Positions 1-8,509 of a DNA stretch of 64,000 nucleotides are shown in pieces. A model generated the notes under the pieces. That model was not told the DNA's origin and did no database searches. It saw nothing but the letters and a program-made list of their open reading frames with translations. Position 1 is the stretch's first letter. Each line of letters opens with the position of its first letter. The DNA lies in assembly GCA_004431415.1 (NCBI GenBank), contig QPMI01000082.1, positions 1 to 64,000 of the forward strand, in the 5' to 3' direction. The DNA is from Cyanophora paradoxa (taxonomy: Eukaryota; Glaucocystophyceae; Cyanophorales; Cyanophoraceae). The translations under genes were made by a program, and so were the position numbers.

Positions 1-88
1 TGCGGATCGAATTCGATGAGCACCATGCGAAATTGATGACCCCCACATCCACGCCGAGGATCTTCATCCCAGGTCGCAAGAAATCTGA

Positions 89-313
89 ATGAAGGGGATG
101 GCAGAGGCCTGGGCGGAAAAAATTCATCGGATGGTGCATCGACATTACCGAGATGAGTTCTTCAGCTCAGACTACAGCCAAAGCGTTCCAGACATTCTGA
201 GCGATTTCGAAAGCTGCATTAGAGAGGGCTGCGCGCTGCTAGGTATCGACTACGAGGACCTGGAGCTAGGTATCGACTACGAGGACCTGGAGCACCTCGA
301 AAAATCTGAATGA
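89..313 (+). CDS. Small hypothetical viral protein with an internal duplication
   Basis: This is an intact ORF of 74 codons, not recognised. The N-terminal half is basic and aromatic (several His/Arg/Tyr), and the C-terminal half is acidic. An exact 27-bp duplication (239-265 and 266-292) repeats the peptide LGIDYEDLE, so the tail is DYEDLE twice followed by HLEKSE. The stretch AAATCTGAATGAAGGGG occurs both at this ORF's start and just before the ATPase gene, so the true start could be the later ATG at 101. The stop codon lies about 10 nt before the ATPase ATG. The function is unknown and it could be a DNA-binding or virion accessory protein. Confidence 0.45.
   Translation: MKGMAEAWAEKIHRMVHRHYRDEFFSSDYSQSVPDILSDFESCIREGCALLGIDYEDLELGIDYEDLEHLEKSE
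301..309 (+). promoter_or_regulatory. Viral-type upstream motif of the packaging ATPase
   Basis: AAAATCTGAATGAAGGGGG ends a few bases before the ATG at 324. The TCTGA core recurs before the ATGs at 1409, 5849 and 6476, so it is probably a promoter element of the viral gene set. Confidence 0.45.
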
Positions 314-323
314 AGGGGGTAAA

Positions 324-1407
324 ATGGCCAAGGACCCAAGAAGCCGAAGAAGCCGAAGGCGGCCAAGCCCCAGCCCGCCCAGCCCGCAGGCGCAGCGCCC
401 GCGGCCCCCGCCCCCGCCGGCCAGGCCACCGGCACGGGCTCGGGCACGGCCCCCGCCGCCGGCGCCAGCTGCGCCATGGGCATGACAGAGGACGGCCAGC
501 AGCTCACGCCCGAGCAGGTCAACGCCTTCCTCGACAACTCGAAGACGGGAGGCATCGAGCGCATGGCCTGCCTGCCGAGCTCAAGTGGTTCGACGTGAAC
601 ACCGTCAAGTCCGACGCCACGGTCGTCTGCGTCGGCAAGCGGCGCACGGGCAAGTCCTTCTTCCTCCGCGATCTCATGTTCAACCTCTCCGGCACCTTCC
701 CGGGGGTATCGTGATCAGCCAGACCGATCGCCTGAACGGCTACTGGAAGCAGTACATCCCGCAGCGCTTCATCTGGCCCAAGTACAACCCGGGCGTGCTC
801 TTCCATTTATTCAGGAGGCAGCAGGCGATCATGCAGCACAACAAGTCCGAAGACGTGCTCGCGGGAAAGGAGATCCCGTCGACCCGCGATTTTTCGTGCT
901 GCTCGACGACGTGATTTCCGACGCTCGGCTGCGGTACGACGAGGCCCTCAACGAGCTCTTCGTGGCGGGGCGCCACTACAAAATCATGACCCTTATCACG
1001 ACGCAGTATGCCAAGGCATCAATCCCGTCCTGCGCTCCAATACTGATCTGGCTGTCATTTTCAAGTGCTCGCAGGCGATGCAGCGCGAGGCCCTCGCAAA
1101 GGAGTGGGGCGACATCATCTCCCAGCGCGCCTTCTACTACCTGCTCGATAAGTACACGCAGGATAACCACTGCCTTATCATCGATTCTTCCAACAACTCT
1201 ACGAACCCTCTGGACGTTTTGTACGTCTACAAGGCCGAGGAGCCGCCCCCCTTCCGCATCGGATCCAAGGAGTACTGGGAGGGCGAAAACCGTCAACGGA
1301 GAAAATCTCGTGGTCCGGACGGCACGGTGGACAAGACGCTCCTCGGCATGATAGATAATTTCAGGAAGCACCCGCCGCGCCTGATTTTTTCTGAGGTTCG
1401 TGCGTAG
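324..1407 (+). CDS. A32-type (FtsK/HerA superfamily) genome-packaging ATPase, frameshifted
   Basis: This ATPase is expected to pump viral DNA into preformed capsids. About 80 N-terminal residues are a Lys/Pro/Ala-rich leader, then comes FDVNTVKSDATVVCVG with the Walker A loop GKRRTGKS (about 635-658). Walker B is FVLLDD (about 890-908), followed by the sensor-like TLITTQYAKG (about 990-1015). The C-terminal part includes REALAKEWGD, then HCLIIDSSN, and stops at 1405-1407. The chain jumps frame at least four times (near 335, 580, 710 and 885, again near 1018), each consistent with a single-base loss, for example in the G run at 703-707. With the frames followed, the order and length (about 360 residues) fit packaging ATPases of virophages, polinton-like viruses and giant viruses. 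As given, the gene cannot make a full protein. Confidence 0.85.
1385..1394 (+). promoter_or_regulatory. Viral-type T-rich motif
   Basis: TTTTTTCTGA lies 15 nt before the ATG at 1409 and overlaps the end of the ATPase gene. It is one of the best matches to the shared upstream motif. Confidence 0.5.
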
Positions 1408-1408
1408 C

Positions 1409-1740
1409 ATGTCGCCAGCGCCCACATCGCCTCCGTCTTCCGCGTCGAGTCCATCGCTTACGACTGCCTCCTGGAGCGAGCCTCGACCCCTCCTCGCCTT
1501 TAACGACGGCGAGAGTCAGCAGCGCCCTGAGAGGATCTGCACGCGCTGGAATTAACTGGAGCGCCTGACCGCGGAGGCGGCGGACGAGCCGCCCGAGCGC
1601 TGGGCAGTGAGGACACCACTCGAGAGATGACAGACGAAAGGGAGACAGGTGATTTACGTGCGCGACCCGGACGATTTGCACCTCGGAATCGGGCTCGGAG
1701 GAGCAGAGGAGACCGAGACGAGACTCGACGCCTAGGCGCG
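1409..1740 (+). CDS. Hypothetical viral gene, frame disrupted
   Basis: An ATG follows the T-rich motif at 1385-1394. The first frame reads MSPAPTSPPSSASS and runs to a stop near 1555. After that only short pieces in other frames remain (ERLTAEAADEPPERW near 1560; a basic and acidic tail to about 1735). The gene is not recognised. The gap between the ATPase stop and the next promoter-bearing ATG (1768) is filled by this reading, so it is probably one short broken gene. Confidence 0.3.
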
Positions 1741-1767
1741 CCTTAAAAATTCCGAGGCGCTAGGAAA

Positions 1768-2093
1768 ATGTCAAAGGTGCTCCTAGGCTCCCAGGCTATC
1801 GTGCAGTACGCCCTCGCTGGCATCCGCTCCTCATCGACGCCGCCTTCTCTCGCACGAAGGCGAAACAGGCGGGCCACGCAGCGAGCTCGCCGCGCAAGTC
1901 GCCGTCAACGGCCTCTCCCTCGGCCTGCTCTCGAAATACGTGCTCACCCTCAAGTTCTTCGACGACGACCCACCGGCGATTATGTTCTCCTCGGATCACA
2001 CACGGCAGACGAACATGCTAATCAAGGCTACCAGCGCCGCTTCGAATCAAGCAGGCGCTCGAGCGGAAGCCGCCGCGATCACTAAAGAGTAGT
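1768..2093 (+). CDS. Hypothetical viral protein, two frameshifts
   Basis: Starts MSKVLLGSQAIVQYALAG, with a purine-rich AAAATTCCGAGG element upstream. Reading continues in a second frame (LIDAAFSRTKAKQAGHAA, about 1825-1890) and a third (ELAAQVAVNGLSLGLL, then KYVLTLKFFDDDPP, MFSSDH, and a tail ending ITKE and a stop at about 2091-2093). The joined reading is about 105 residues, mixed alpha/beta in composition, with no motif recognised. Uniform amino acid composition across the jumps argues that the three pieces are one protein broken by single-base indels. Confidence 0.4.
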
Positions 2094-2393
2094 AAGAGTA
2101 GGAAAGAAATGCCAGTCGTTGTACTCGCAGATCCTGTCAAATCGAATCTAACTCCGAGAGTTTCTGCCTGCTCTTGAGCAAGGGAAAAAGGGAGTGCTGG
2201 CAAATCAGCAGCACGAAATCTGCTGAAAACGTAATGTATTGAGCATGTTCTTCCTGCCCTGCGACTTGAACATGCTGAAGGACCTCCACCAGGCAACATC
2301 TCCTGCACCGGTCATGTCCTCCGCGCTCATCGAGCGGCGCGCTCGCCGTGATGCGCCACTTGATCTGCGCCAGCGCTCATTACTTCTGCTGCT

Positions 2394-2868
2394 TCAGAGC
2401 CGGAAACTTGCGATATTGTCTTTGCTCCACTCCTTCCCGCCATGCGCCTCGCAATAGCTGCAGCACGTCCTCGGTACCGGAGAATCCTCCAGGCAGTGCT
2501 GCTTAAGTCGCTCGGAAACGTGTACTTGCGCAGTAGTTGCTGTGGAGCTCGCTGACAGCCAGGGTTGATGGTCCGGATAATAAAGATCCAGGACCAGACC
2601 GCAGCCTTGGCAAACCAGATCCCCATCCAGGTGAACACCAACGAGGGCGGTAGAGCTGCAATTTCCGCAGGGACAGCGCTTCGCCTTGGGCCTTGGTGCG
2701 CGTTGCGCTGCGGGGCGCTCTCCGGCCCAGGTAGGAGTTGGCGATGCGCGGCGCGGCGGGGTACGTGCCGGAGTGTCAAGTCTGGGTCCCCTCGTCGTGA
2801 AGGATGGCGCCGTAGCGCTGGATCTGCTCGAAGTTTCGAGAGGAGATCGATTTCGTTAGAGTCTGCAT
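2394..2868 (-). CDS. TFIIB-type zinc-ribbon protein (viral transcription-factor-like), frameshifted
   Basis: Read on the minus strand from the ATG at 2868, the first piece contains NFEQIQRYGAILHDEGTQ. After a frame change the stretch at about 2680-2590 reads KRCPCGNCSSTALVG, then HLDGDLVCQGCGLVLD. That is a CxxC-x15-CxxC zinc ribbon, and GDLVCQGCGLVLD closely resembles the TFIIB/VLTF3 ribbon signature. TFIIB-like and VLTF3-like factors are typical of large DNA viruses and direct transcription from viral promoters. No cyclin repeats are visible downstream; the rest is a Cys-containing tail stopping at 2394-2396. Further ORF pieces down to about 2020 may belong to it or to a neighbour. A small zinc-ribbon protein of unknown role is the alternative. 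Confidence 0.55.
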
Positions 2869-3080
2869 TCCTCTGAGTCCTCGTACTGCAGCTGAGCTAT
2901 TCCCCTGCAGAACCAACAGTTGGCTTCTCAGAGGAGTGGTCCCACTTGCAGTGAGAACACTTGTTGCAGAAGCGTTGCTCAGTGATTCATGTGAGGCTCA
3001 GTGATGTCAGGTGAGGTGCGACGTACCCGGGCCCCACGTGAAGCTCACCCCAGCTCGAAAATTTTCTAGCCTTGTCTGAC
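2869..3080. other. Viral intergenic segment
   Basis: Holds no supported gene. It separates the minus-strand zinc-ribbon gene from the plus-strand HUH-motif gene, and near its right end (3062-3069) carries TTTTCTAG, 11 nt before the ATG at 3081. A near repeat (GTGAGGCTCAGTGATGTCAG then GTGAGGTGCG) lies at 2990-3020. Confidence 0.4.
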
Positions 3081-3790
3081 ATGCTCAACCTCATCGCGAG
3101 GGCGTGCAGCAACAGGCAACCGCACCGAACCCTCACCTCCGCATGGACGCCTCCGGCCGCTCCGGTAGAGACGCACATCGTGGTGGGCAACATCAACGAC
3201 AAGTGCTGGCGCCCGACAAGACGTGTTCCAGAAGTGCTGGACGCGCGCCCGTGAGAACTGAACGGGAGATCGCCGCAGCGCGAGTCGAATTTCATGATCA
3301 CCATCCAGACCAACTACAAGCCGCGGAGCAGGGAGAGCTCCAAGGTGCAGACGCGTTCACAGGGGCTGGAGCCCTCTTCTACGACGACAGGCAGCTGGCC
3401 GTGCATAAAGATGGGTGTACCCCGACAAGGCGAACCCCAAGGCTTCGATTCAAGTCCACCAGTACGACACGCACGTGGAGAAGGCAACGCGAACATCGGC
3501 ATCGAGTACGGGCCGCGGTCGGGCGGCTCCACGCGCACATCCTGCTCACGCTGGTGCACTACTCGCGCGTGCAATTCGACGCAAGAAGCGTCGATTTCCT
3601 CATCAAGTTCATGCAAACGGAGGCAGGCGGCCTGCCGAATTTCTACAAGGACGACTGTTCGGGAGGAGTACCAGAAGACGGCGGTGCGGCCGATACGGAG
3701 AAAGGACCCCTCGGCATGCAGTGGACGGCAAGGAGACGGGCTACAGGAAGCGAGAAACCGCCAGGCAGATGCACGTAGACGTAAAATTGC
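3081..3790 (+). CDS. Viral protein with an HUH-like motif, frameshifted
   Basis: TTTTCTAG sits just upstream of MLNLIARACS. Following the frames gives FMITIQTNYKP (about 3290), FYDDRQLAVHKDG (about 3378-3415), VYPDKANPKASIQVHQYDTH (about 3413-3475), NIGIEYG (3490s), RLHAHILLTLVHYSRVQF (about 3523-3576) and SVDFLIKFMQTE, then GLPNFYKDD. The block H-A-H inside RLHAHILL, with ITIQTNY ahead and a YKD downstream, resembles the motif order of HUH rolling-circle replication endonucleases. That identity is only a hypothesis because the linker lengths are uncertain. At least four single-base frame changes are needed. The tail reads VDVKLLPQSNL and ends near 3815. Confidence 0.4.
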
Positions 3791-3875
3791 TGCCGCAGAG
3801 CAACCTTAAGATCTGCTGCAGCTGTACATACGAAGACGTAGAGGCCTCGAGACGGCGCTGTAAAGCTCGTGTAAA

Positions 3876-3883
3876 TTTTTTCT
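3876..3883 (+). promoter_or_regulatory. Viral-type T-rich motif
   Basis: TTTTTTCTCG lies 13 nt before the ATG at 3896 (context GTGTCCAATAAATG). Confidence 0.5.
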
Positions 3884-3895
3884 CGTGTCCAATAA

Positions 3896-5643
3896 ATGCC
3901 TCGAAGCGCCGAGGCCGCAAGAAGACCAGAGAGCTCGAGCGAGTCAGAGGAAGAGGAGCCACGTCCCCGTCCTCCGAGTCGAGGAAGAAGAGAGAAGAGA
4001 AGAGGAGCCGAGCCTAAGCCGAAGGGCAAGGCAAGGGAAGGAAAGGGAAAGGCAAAGGAAACGCGCCCGATACCGCGTGGACGAGCTCGAGACGCCCGTC
4101 GTTGAGATTCCGAAGCGATACTGCTGTTCAGCGAGGACGCATATTCCAGCAGCAGAAGAGCATATCCGATTACATCAAGCTCTCGCACCAAAGAAGTTCA
4201 GATGCTCCATCGCTGCTCGATAAATCATACCACGAGCCCGACCTCTGGAGCATCCACAGCGAAATCGAGTACGATAAACTCCCGAGGAGCGACTGCGCGC
4301 CATACCGCGCACGTACCAGAGCGCGCAGAAATCGCCGCCAATCTGCTACCGCTGCCTTCGCCTCATGTACGAAGCACGCCCGTGCCGAGCGCCAAGGGCC
4401 AACACGCCAGAGAAAATCGCCGCGAGGAGCAGCGCAGGCGAGAAGATGCCGTGTACGAAGAGTACGTCCGGTCATAGAGAAGGCAAACGCGTGGGCGCCA
4501 AGCAAAACGCAAGGAAAGAAAAAGGGCCAGAGCCGTACCCCTCATCAAGGACAAGAAGCCGCGCAGTGCCCACGTGTCGCCAGAAACTCGTGCTCTGCCA
4601 GAAGTGCGTCACGCTGCTCGGCAACAAGGGCCTGCTCGTGATCTTGGCCTGCAGAGGCGAAAGAGGGCGACACGGCCACCGTCTCCAAGCAGACGCGCGA
4701 CCACATGGTCGAGAGCGTGCTCGGCGGGCCGAAGCCAAAGACCACGAAAAAGGCAAAGATACGGCCGCTGACTTCGATCGTCCGTCATCGAGCCCAACTC
4801 TGCGCAGTCGAAAATCAGAAAGGCGAAAATCGTGCGCCGAGCATGGAAGATTAATGGCAACCTTCGCGGACGCGCAAGAGGTAAAGCAGAACATAGAGAA
4901 GGCGAAAACGGACTGCAGGCGCGCAGGCAACGGCTGGAGCGCTCGAGAAGTGATCACGGAAATCAGCGAGACGGGCGGTCGTCTTCATCCTCAACAAAAA
5001 GAATCCCGACGGAAGCACGCGGTACGACATACGACAGGCGCGCCAGTCGCGCTACTGGTGCTCTTCAACACCCACAAGCGCCTGGGAGAGCGCGAGAATT
5101 CGAGCGCGCGCTGCGCGACAGCCTCGCAGAGTGCTCTCGGATGCAGAATTCTACAAGTTCATACGCTTCAATATGAAGGAAGAGAACGGCAAGTACAAGG
5201 ACGACACGTACGCCAACGCAATCATCGAATTCGCGTGCAAGGGCGTGAGGTGGGCCGACGACGGCGCGCTGCACGCCCACGTGCTGTGACGATCGATCAC
5301 ATATCGAATTTGCAGTGCTGTGGCGAATTACGACTGGTGGTGCTGCTGAAGGAGAAGAGCCGAGCACCACGACGTGTACGAGCGGCTGCACCAAATTCTG
5401 TCCGCGAAATTCACGGCGCGGGCAGCGCCTCGTAGACCAGAAGAGGCAGAGGCAGGCCTCAACCGAGCATCGATACGATGGTGAAATCGCAGAGCTCGAG
5501 CGCATGCTGACGGAAGAGAAGATAGGCATGGGGAAAGATCCGCCCACCGTCCTTGCGTCGCTGATCCCAGAGAAAATTACGCGAGCAAGCTGCAGGAGTA
5601 CCTCTCAAAGACGCTGCCCGACAAGCAGAGGCGCATTTACTGA
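3896..5643 (+). CDS. Long hypothetical viral protein or two proteins, heavily frameshifted
   Basis: Starts MPRSAEAARRP with a Glu/Ser then Arg/Lys-rich low-complexity leader (to about 4070). After a frame change come DELETPVVEIPKRYC (about 4080), SYHEPDLWSIHSEIEYDKL (about 4225), KLVLCQKCVTLLGNKG (about 4585-4632, two cysteine pairs reminiscent of a small zinc site), KQTRDHMVESVLGGPKPK (about 4690), MATFADAQEVKQNIEKAK (4855), NPDGSTRYDIRQARQSRYW, then DAEFYKFIRFNMKEENGKYK (about 5140) and YANAIIEFACKGVRWADDG. The tail reads EIAELERMLTEEKIGMG, then KLQEYLSKTLPDKQRRIY and a stop at about 5641-5643. No family is recognised. A second start may exist within the interval. At least eight frame changes are needed. 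Confidence 0.4.
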
Positions 5644-5825
5644 AAGAGTGTCGCACGCGCGAAACACGAACAACACCGACAACAACACGGACGGTACTCT
5701 TCACGATTTCCAGCGGACGCCGCCAGGCGGACGATCCCCGCTTCGCGCCGCAGGCGCGGAAATCGCGACCTGAGGCCAGGGCCGAGGCGCGGCAAAGGCA
5801 AGGGCGCGAAGGGAAGGTAGCGGAT

Positions 5826-5836
5826 AATAAATCTGA
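5826..5836 (+). promoter_or_regulatory. Viral-type upstream motif
   Basis: ATAAATCTGACGG, with the TCTGA core 12 nt before the ATG at 5849. A second copy of the motif class (TTTTTTCTAG, 6092-6101) precedes the ATG at 6107. Confidence 0.45.
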
Positions 5837-5848
5837 CGGCCCGCGAAA

Positions 5849-6049
5849 ATGTTCCAGGGAATGCACCCACTCGACATCATCACCGTCGTCTGCGCGCGCT
5901 CTTCCTGTCTCGGAGCTGCTGGCGGCACGAGCGCGTCGGCCCCAACACATGCTGGGCGCCCTGAAGGCGGCGCCCTTAGGGTCGTCCGCCGCGACAGCCC
6001 GAGCCCGAACCCCACCGAGCAGCAGAGCGCGAGAGCACGCAGAACATAG
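5849..6049 (+). CDS. Small hypothetical viral protein
   Basis: ORF of 66 codons starting MFQGMHPLDIITVVCARS, preceded by the TCTGA motif. The first 25 residues are hydrophobic enough to be a membrane or signal segment. The rest is Pro/Arg/Ser-rich and may be an out-of-frame tail after an indel. No family recognised. Confidence 0.35.
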   Translation: MFQGMHPLDIITVVCARSSCLGAAGGTSASAPTHAGRPEGGALRVVRRDSPSPNPTEQQSARARRT

Positions 6050-6091
6050 GCCGCACCACGTCGACATTCAGATGACGCAAACCGGTACCCG

Positions 6092-6101
6092 TTTTTTCTA
6101 G
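6092..6101 (+). promoter_or_regulatory. Viral-type T-rich motif
   Basis: TTTTTTCTAG ends six nt before the ATG at 6107, the closest spacing among the copies. Confidence 0.5.
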
Positions 6102-6106
6102 AGAAC

Positions 6107-6454
6107 ATGGAAATGGAGACTCCCGCGACACCAGCCCCCAGCGCAGAGGCTCCAGCGCCAGCAACTCCAGCAGCAGCACCGCGGCCTACCCTTGGCTTCT
6201 TAGGACTTACGCGCGAAAGAAGCAGCAGCAGCCGAAGCACCGGCGAAATGGCGGCTGACCTGGATCGGTGCACCGCCGCGCCATCGCGAGCTACGCCAAG
6301 CGCGTCGAGCAGTACCACCCCAGATGGCAGAGGACGCCGGGCGTACGCGAAGAACCCGCCGCGAGCCCGCCGTGATGGCCGCCGTCATCGACCGCTGCAG
6401 TGGGCGCTGCACGAGGAGGGAGAGCGCGTCAGGAATTTCTTCATGCCCAAGTAA
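6107..6454 (+). CDS. Hypothetical viral protein with Ala/Pro-rich leader, frameshifted
   Basis: The ORF starts MEMETPATPAPSAEAPAPAT, an Ala/Pro/Thr-rich leader of about 30 residues. It then changes frame to YPWLLRTYARKKQQQPKHR, then to pieces such as SYAKRVEQYHPRWQRTPGV and PVMAAVIDRCSGRCT. The original frame returns at the end as GERVRNFFMPK with the stop at 6452-6454. The first and last parts are in the same frame with other-frame coding between, which suggests compensating indels. No family recognised; a virion or DNA-binding protein is possible. Confidence 0.35.
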   Translation: MEMETPATPAPSAEAPAPATPAAAPRPTLGFLGLTRERSSSSRSTGEMAADLDRCTAAPSRATPSASSSTTPDGRGRRAYAKNPPRARRDGRRHRPLQWALHEEGERVRNFFMPK

Positions 6455-6462
6455 ATTTCTGA
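6453..6462 (+). promoter_or_regulatory. Viral-type motif
   Basis: AAATTTCTGA overlaps the previous gene's stop codon and lies 13 nt before the ATG at 6476. Confidence 0.5.
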
Positions 6463-6475
6463 ATGGGCCTTAACA

Positions 6476-6675
6476 ATGTCGTCCATGCTCCGAGCCTCGA
6501 TGATATCACCAGCGATTCCCGCTACCTGGCAGCCTGCTGACCCTCGGCGCGGTCGCCTACATGTCGCCCGCCGCTACTACCTCGTGCGATCCTCGCCGCG
6601 CAGTTCGCGGGCTACTACTTCGTGGGCCCTACCTCCTCAACGGCCTGAGGAAGCATAATTTCTCAGCCCCTCCTA
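6476..6675 (+). CDS. Small viral membrane protein, frameshifted
   Basis: Starts MSSMLRASMISPAI. After a single-base frame change it reads LPGSLLTLGAVAYMSPAATT, then AILAAQFAGYYFVGPYLLNG and the tail LRKHNFSAPPK before a stop near 6675. Two hydrophobic stretches could span a membrane. Small membrane proteins of this kind occur in virions that have an internal lipid layer. The next promoter motif (AATTTCTCA, 6657-6665) overlaps its 3' end. Confidence 0.4.
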
Positions 6676-6679
6676 AATA

Positions 6680-7120
6680 ATGTCCTGCGTCAACCTCTAC
6701 GTCCAGTCGAACGGAGAGACGCAGGATTCCGAGGCTTCTGGCGCCTCAGGCTGAACCAGATCCCGCCGACATCGACACGCTGCAGATCAAGGGCGTCTAC
6801 CTGAGCTGACACGACCGCGATTCCGGACCCCACCGCCGCGAAAACCGTCAACGTTCTGCTGATGGACGTGCCCGACTTGAACGTCACGACCATCTCGAAC
6901 GTCAACACGTGCATCAACAAGGTCGTGATCCCGACGTGGGCCACGACGGCCTCGAGAACACCATCCTCTACTGGTTCGAGTGCCCATGGCCGTGCGCCCG
7001 AACTACGTCGCGTACGACAAGTTCCAGGAGCTGCGCGTGCGCTTCACCGACATCACGGCGCCACCAAGAAGAACAACGCCTTCATCGTCAAGAACTTCGG
7101 CCTCTGGCCTTTGCGAAATA
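6680..7120 (+). CDS. Candidate minor capsid (penton-like) protein, frameshifted
   Basis: The ATG at 6680 follows AATTTCTCA at 6657-6665. The joined reading contains MSCVNLYVQSNGETQDSEAS, then DIDTLQIKGVYL, VNVLLMDVPDLNVTTISNVN, TCINKVVIPTW, LENTILYWFECP, PNYVAYDKFQELRVRFTDI and NNAFIVKNFGLW. The beta-rich pattern, the size (about 140-150 residues recovered) and the place among small virion-like genes suggest a single jelly-roll minor capsid protein. No diagnostic motif is present, so this is inference. At least four frame changes are needed. Confidence 0.3.
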
Positions 7121-7141
7121 GATTTTCGCAGGCCCCCTTAA

Positions 7142-7597
7142 ATGCGCCTGATCATATTCCGCGAAGGGCTCGGGCGTCAAGACGCGCACCTTTACGGCGT
7201 GCCTGGCTACCCTCGCCCCTCACTTACAGAGTCGATCTTGTAACCGCCTCTGGTCCAATTAAATACGGGCTGCTGCACAGCCTCAGTCACATCCGTCTCG
7301 GCGAGAGCGCATGCAGGACTTGGCCTTAATCGTAGAATCGATACAGGGGTAGACACGCTAACGGCGAGCACGTTTACAGGTACGGTAGCAAGGAGGGTAC
7401 TCGCTGCCGAACGGCACGGGCGGAATACTGGGAGCCGAAAATACGCGACGCCTCCGAGGCCTACCGCTGCTGCGTGACGAGCAGATCACTATCAGCCCGA
7501 TTACCCCTACGCCGACGTTTCTGGCAGTGCCCGTGGCCGTTGGACAACGGCGAGGTGAGCGGCAAGCTGAAGTGGACGTGGACGCGGAGCATTAGTT
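7142..7597 (+). CDS. Hypothetical viral protein, frameshifted
   Basis: The ATG at 7142 is preceded by GATTTTCGCAGG (7121-7132). It reads MRLIIFREGSGVKTRTFTAC with one frame change, then LATLAPHLQSR, ERMQDLALIVESIQG, DTLTASTFTGTVARR, ITISPITPTPTFLAVPVAV, and DNGEVSGKLKWTWTRSIS with a stop at about 7595. No family recognised. The beta-rich C-terminal part would fit a virion surface or capsid-associated protein. Confidence 0.3.
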
Positions 7598-7598
7598 A

Positions 7599-7608
7599 AT
7601 TTTTCTCT
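7599..7608 (+). promoter_or_regulatory. Viral-type T-rich motif
   Basis: ATTTTTCTCTCTCGCGG lies 5-22 nt before the ATG at 7621. Confidence 0.5.
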
Positions 7609-7620
7609 CTCGCGGATAAA

Positions 7621-8092
7621 ATGTCGATGCTCGACGACCCTGGCGCATGGCCATCCCGAATCCGGACGAGGTGCTGAACGCGCCTTCGCGATAGACGGGA
7701 GCCTGAGCGTGAGGGAATTTACGCGACGAGATAAGGCTGCGCAAGGCGCGACCTACAGCGATTCCTGACGTCCGTCGTACCTTGGACGATTACGTGACCT
7801 CACCGCAATTATCAAGGGCTCTGGGCGTCACGACCGAGACGGGCGTGACTGAACATTATTAGAGGCGGCCGACGTGAAATCGCAAACTCCGTACAGCGAA
7901 AGACGCCACCCTGAACCTCGTGAAACTGACTCTAAAGGGCGCAGAGGGGACGTGAGGCCCGGTACAACGCACTCGAGCGCATCGCGGGCCCCTGCGCCAC
8001 ATCTACTGGAGCCGCCAGCGCTGCCGAGCATGGAGCCCGAGCAGTACAGCGCGACAGGAGAGTTTTTCGCGTGGTTCGACCACTTCAAGTGA
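7621..8092 (+). CDS. Hypothetical viral protein, frameshifted
   Basis: Starts MSMLDDPGAWP. With frame changes it gives AIPNPDEVLNAP, SLSVREFTRRDKA, a middle region with many charged residues, and the end SMEPEQYSATGEFFAWFDHFK followed by a stop at 8090-8092. No family recognised. The terminal piece (7874-8092) is the longest uninterrupted part. Confidence 0.3.
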
Positions 8093-8365
8093 ACATCCGC
8101 GCCCTGAGCGCCGACAGACGGGCGAGACGCCGGAGACGACGGGCGGGGCCGCATCCCAACGGCACCCGACGTGCTCCCGATCGCTCAGACTGGGCGAAGA
8201 CGCAGAACTGGCGCTGAAGGACCACTTCCACGACGAGAGGTACGCCCTCGTCAAGCACCGCATGTGAAGCCGACATCACGACTGGCGCACCGCCACTGTA
8301 CGACGACATCATCGCGGCCCAAGTGCCGGCGCGATTCCGGTGGGGTACGGCGCGGAAGCACGGGA

Positions 8366-8424
8366 GGTGGGTACAGGCACGGGTGGGGTACAGGCACCGG
8401 GGTGGGTACAGGCACGGGGCGGAG
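8366..8424 (+). repeat. GTACAGGCAC minisatellite
   Basis: Four imperfect units of about 18 bp built on GGTACAGGCACGGG (last unit diverged). A length that is a multiple of three would encode Gly/Thr-rich repeats (GTGTG) if translated. It sits ahead of the coiled-coil gene. Confidence 0.6.
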
Positions 8425-8509
8425 GGGCTCCAGTGCACGCCCGTGGAGGGGCGGGTAGCAGCGGCTCGGTGGCGCGGCTCGGCGGAGAGAGCGCGGAGGG
8501 GTACGCTCG

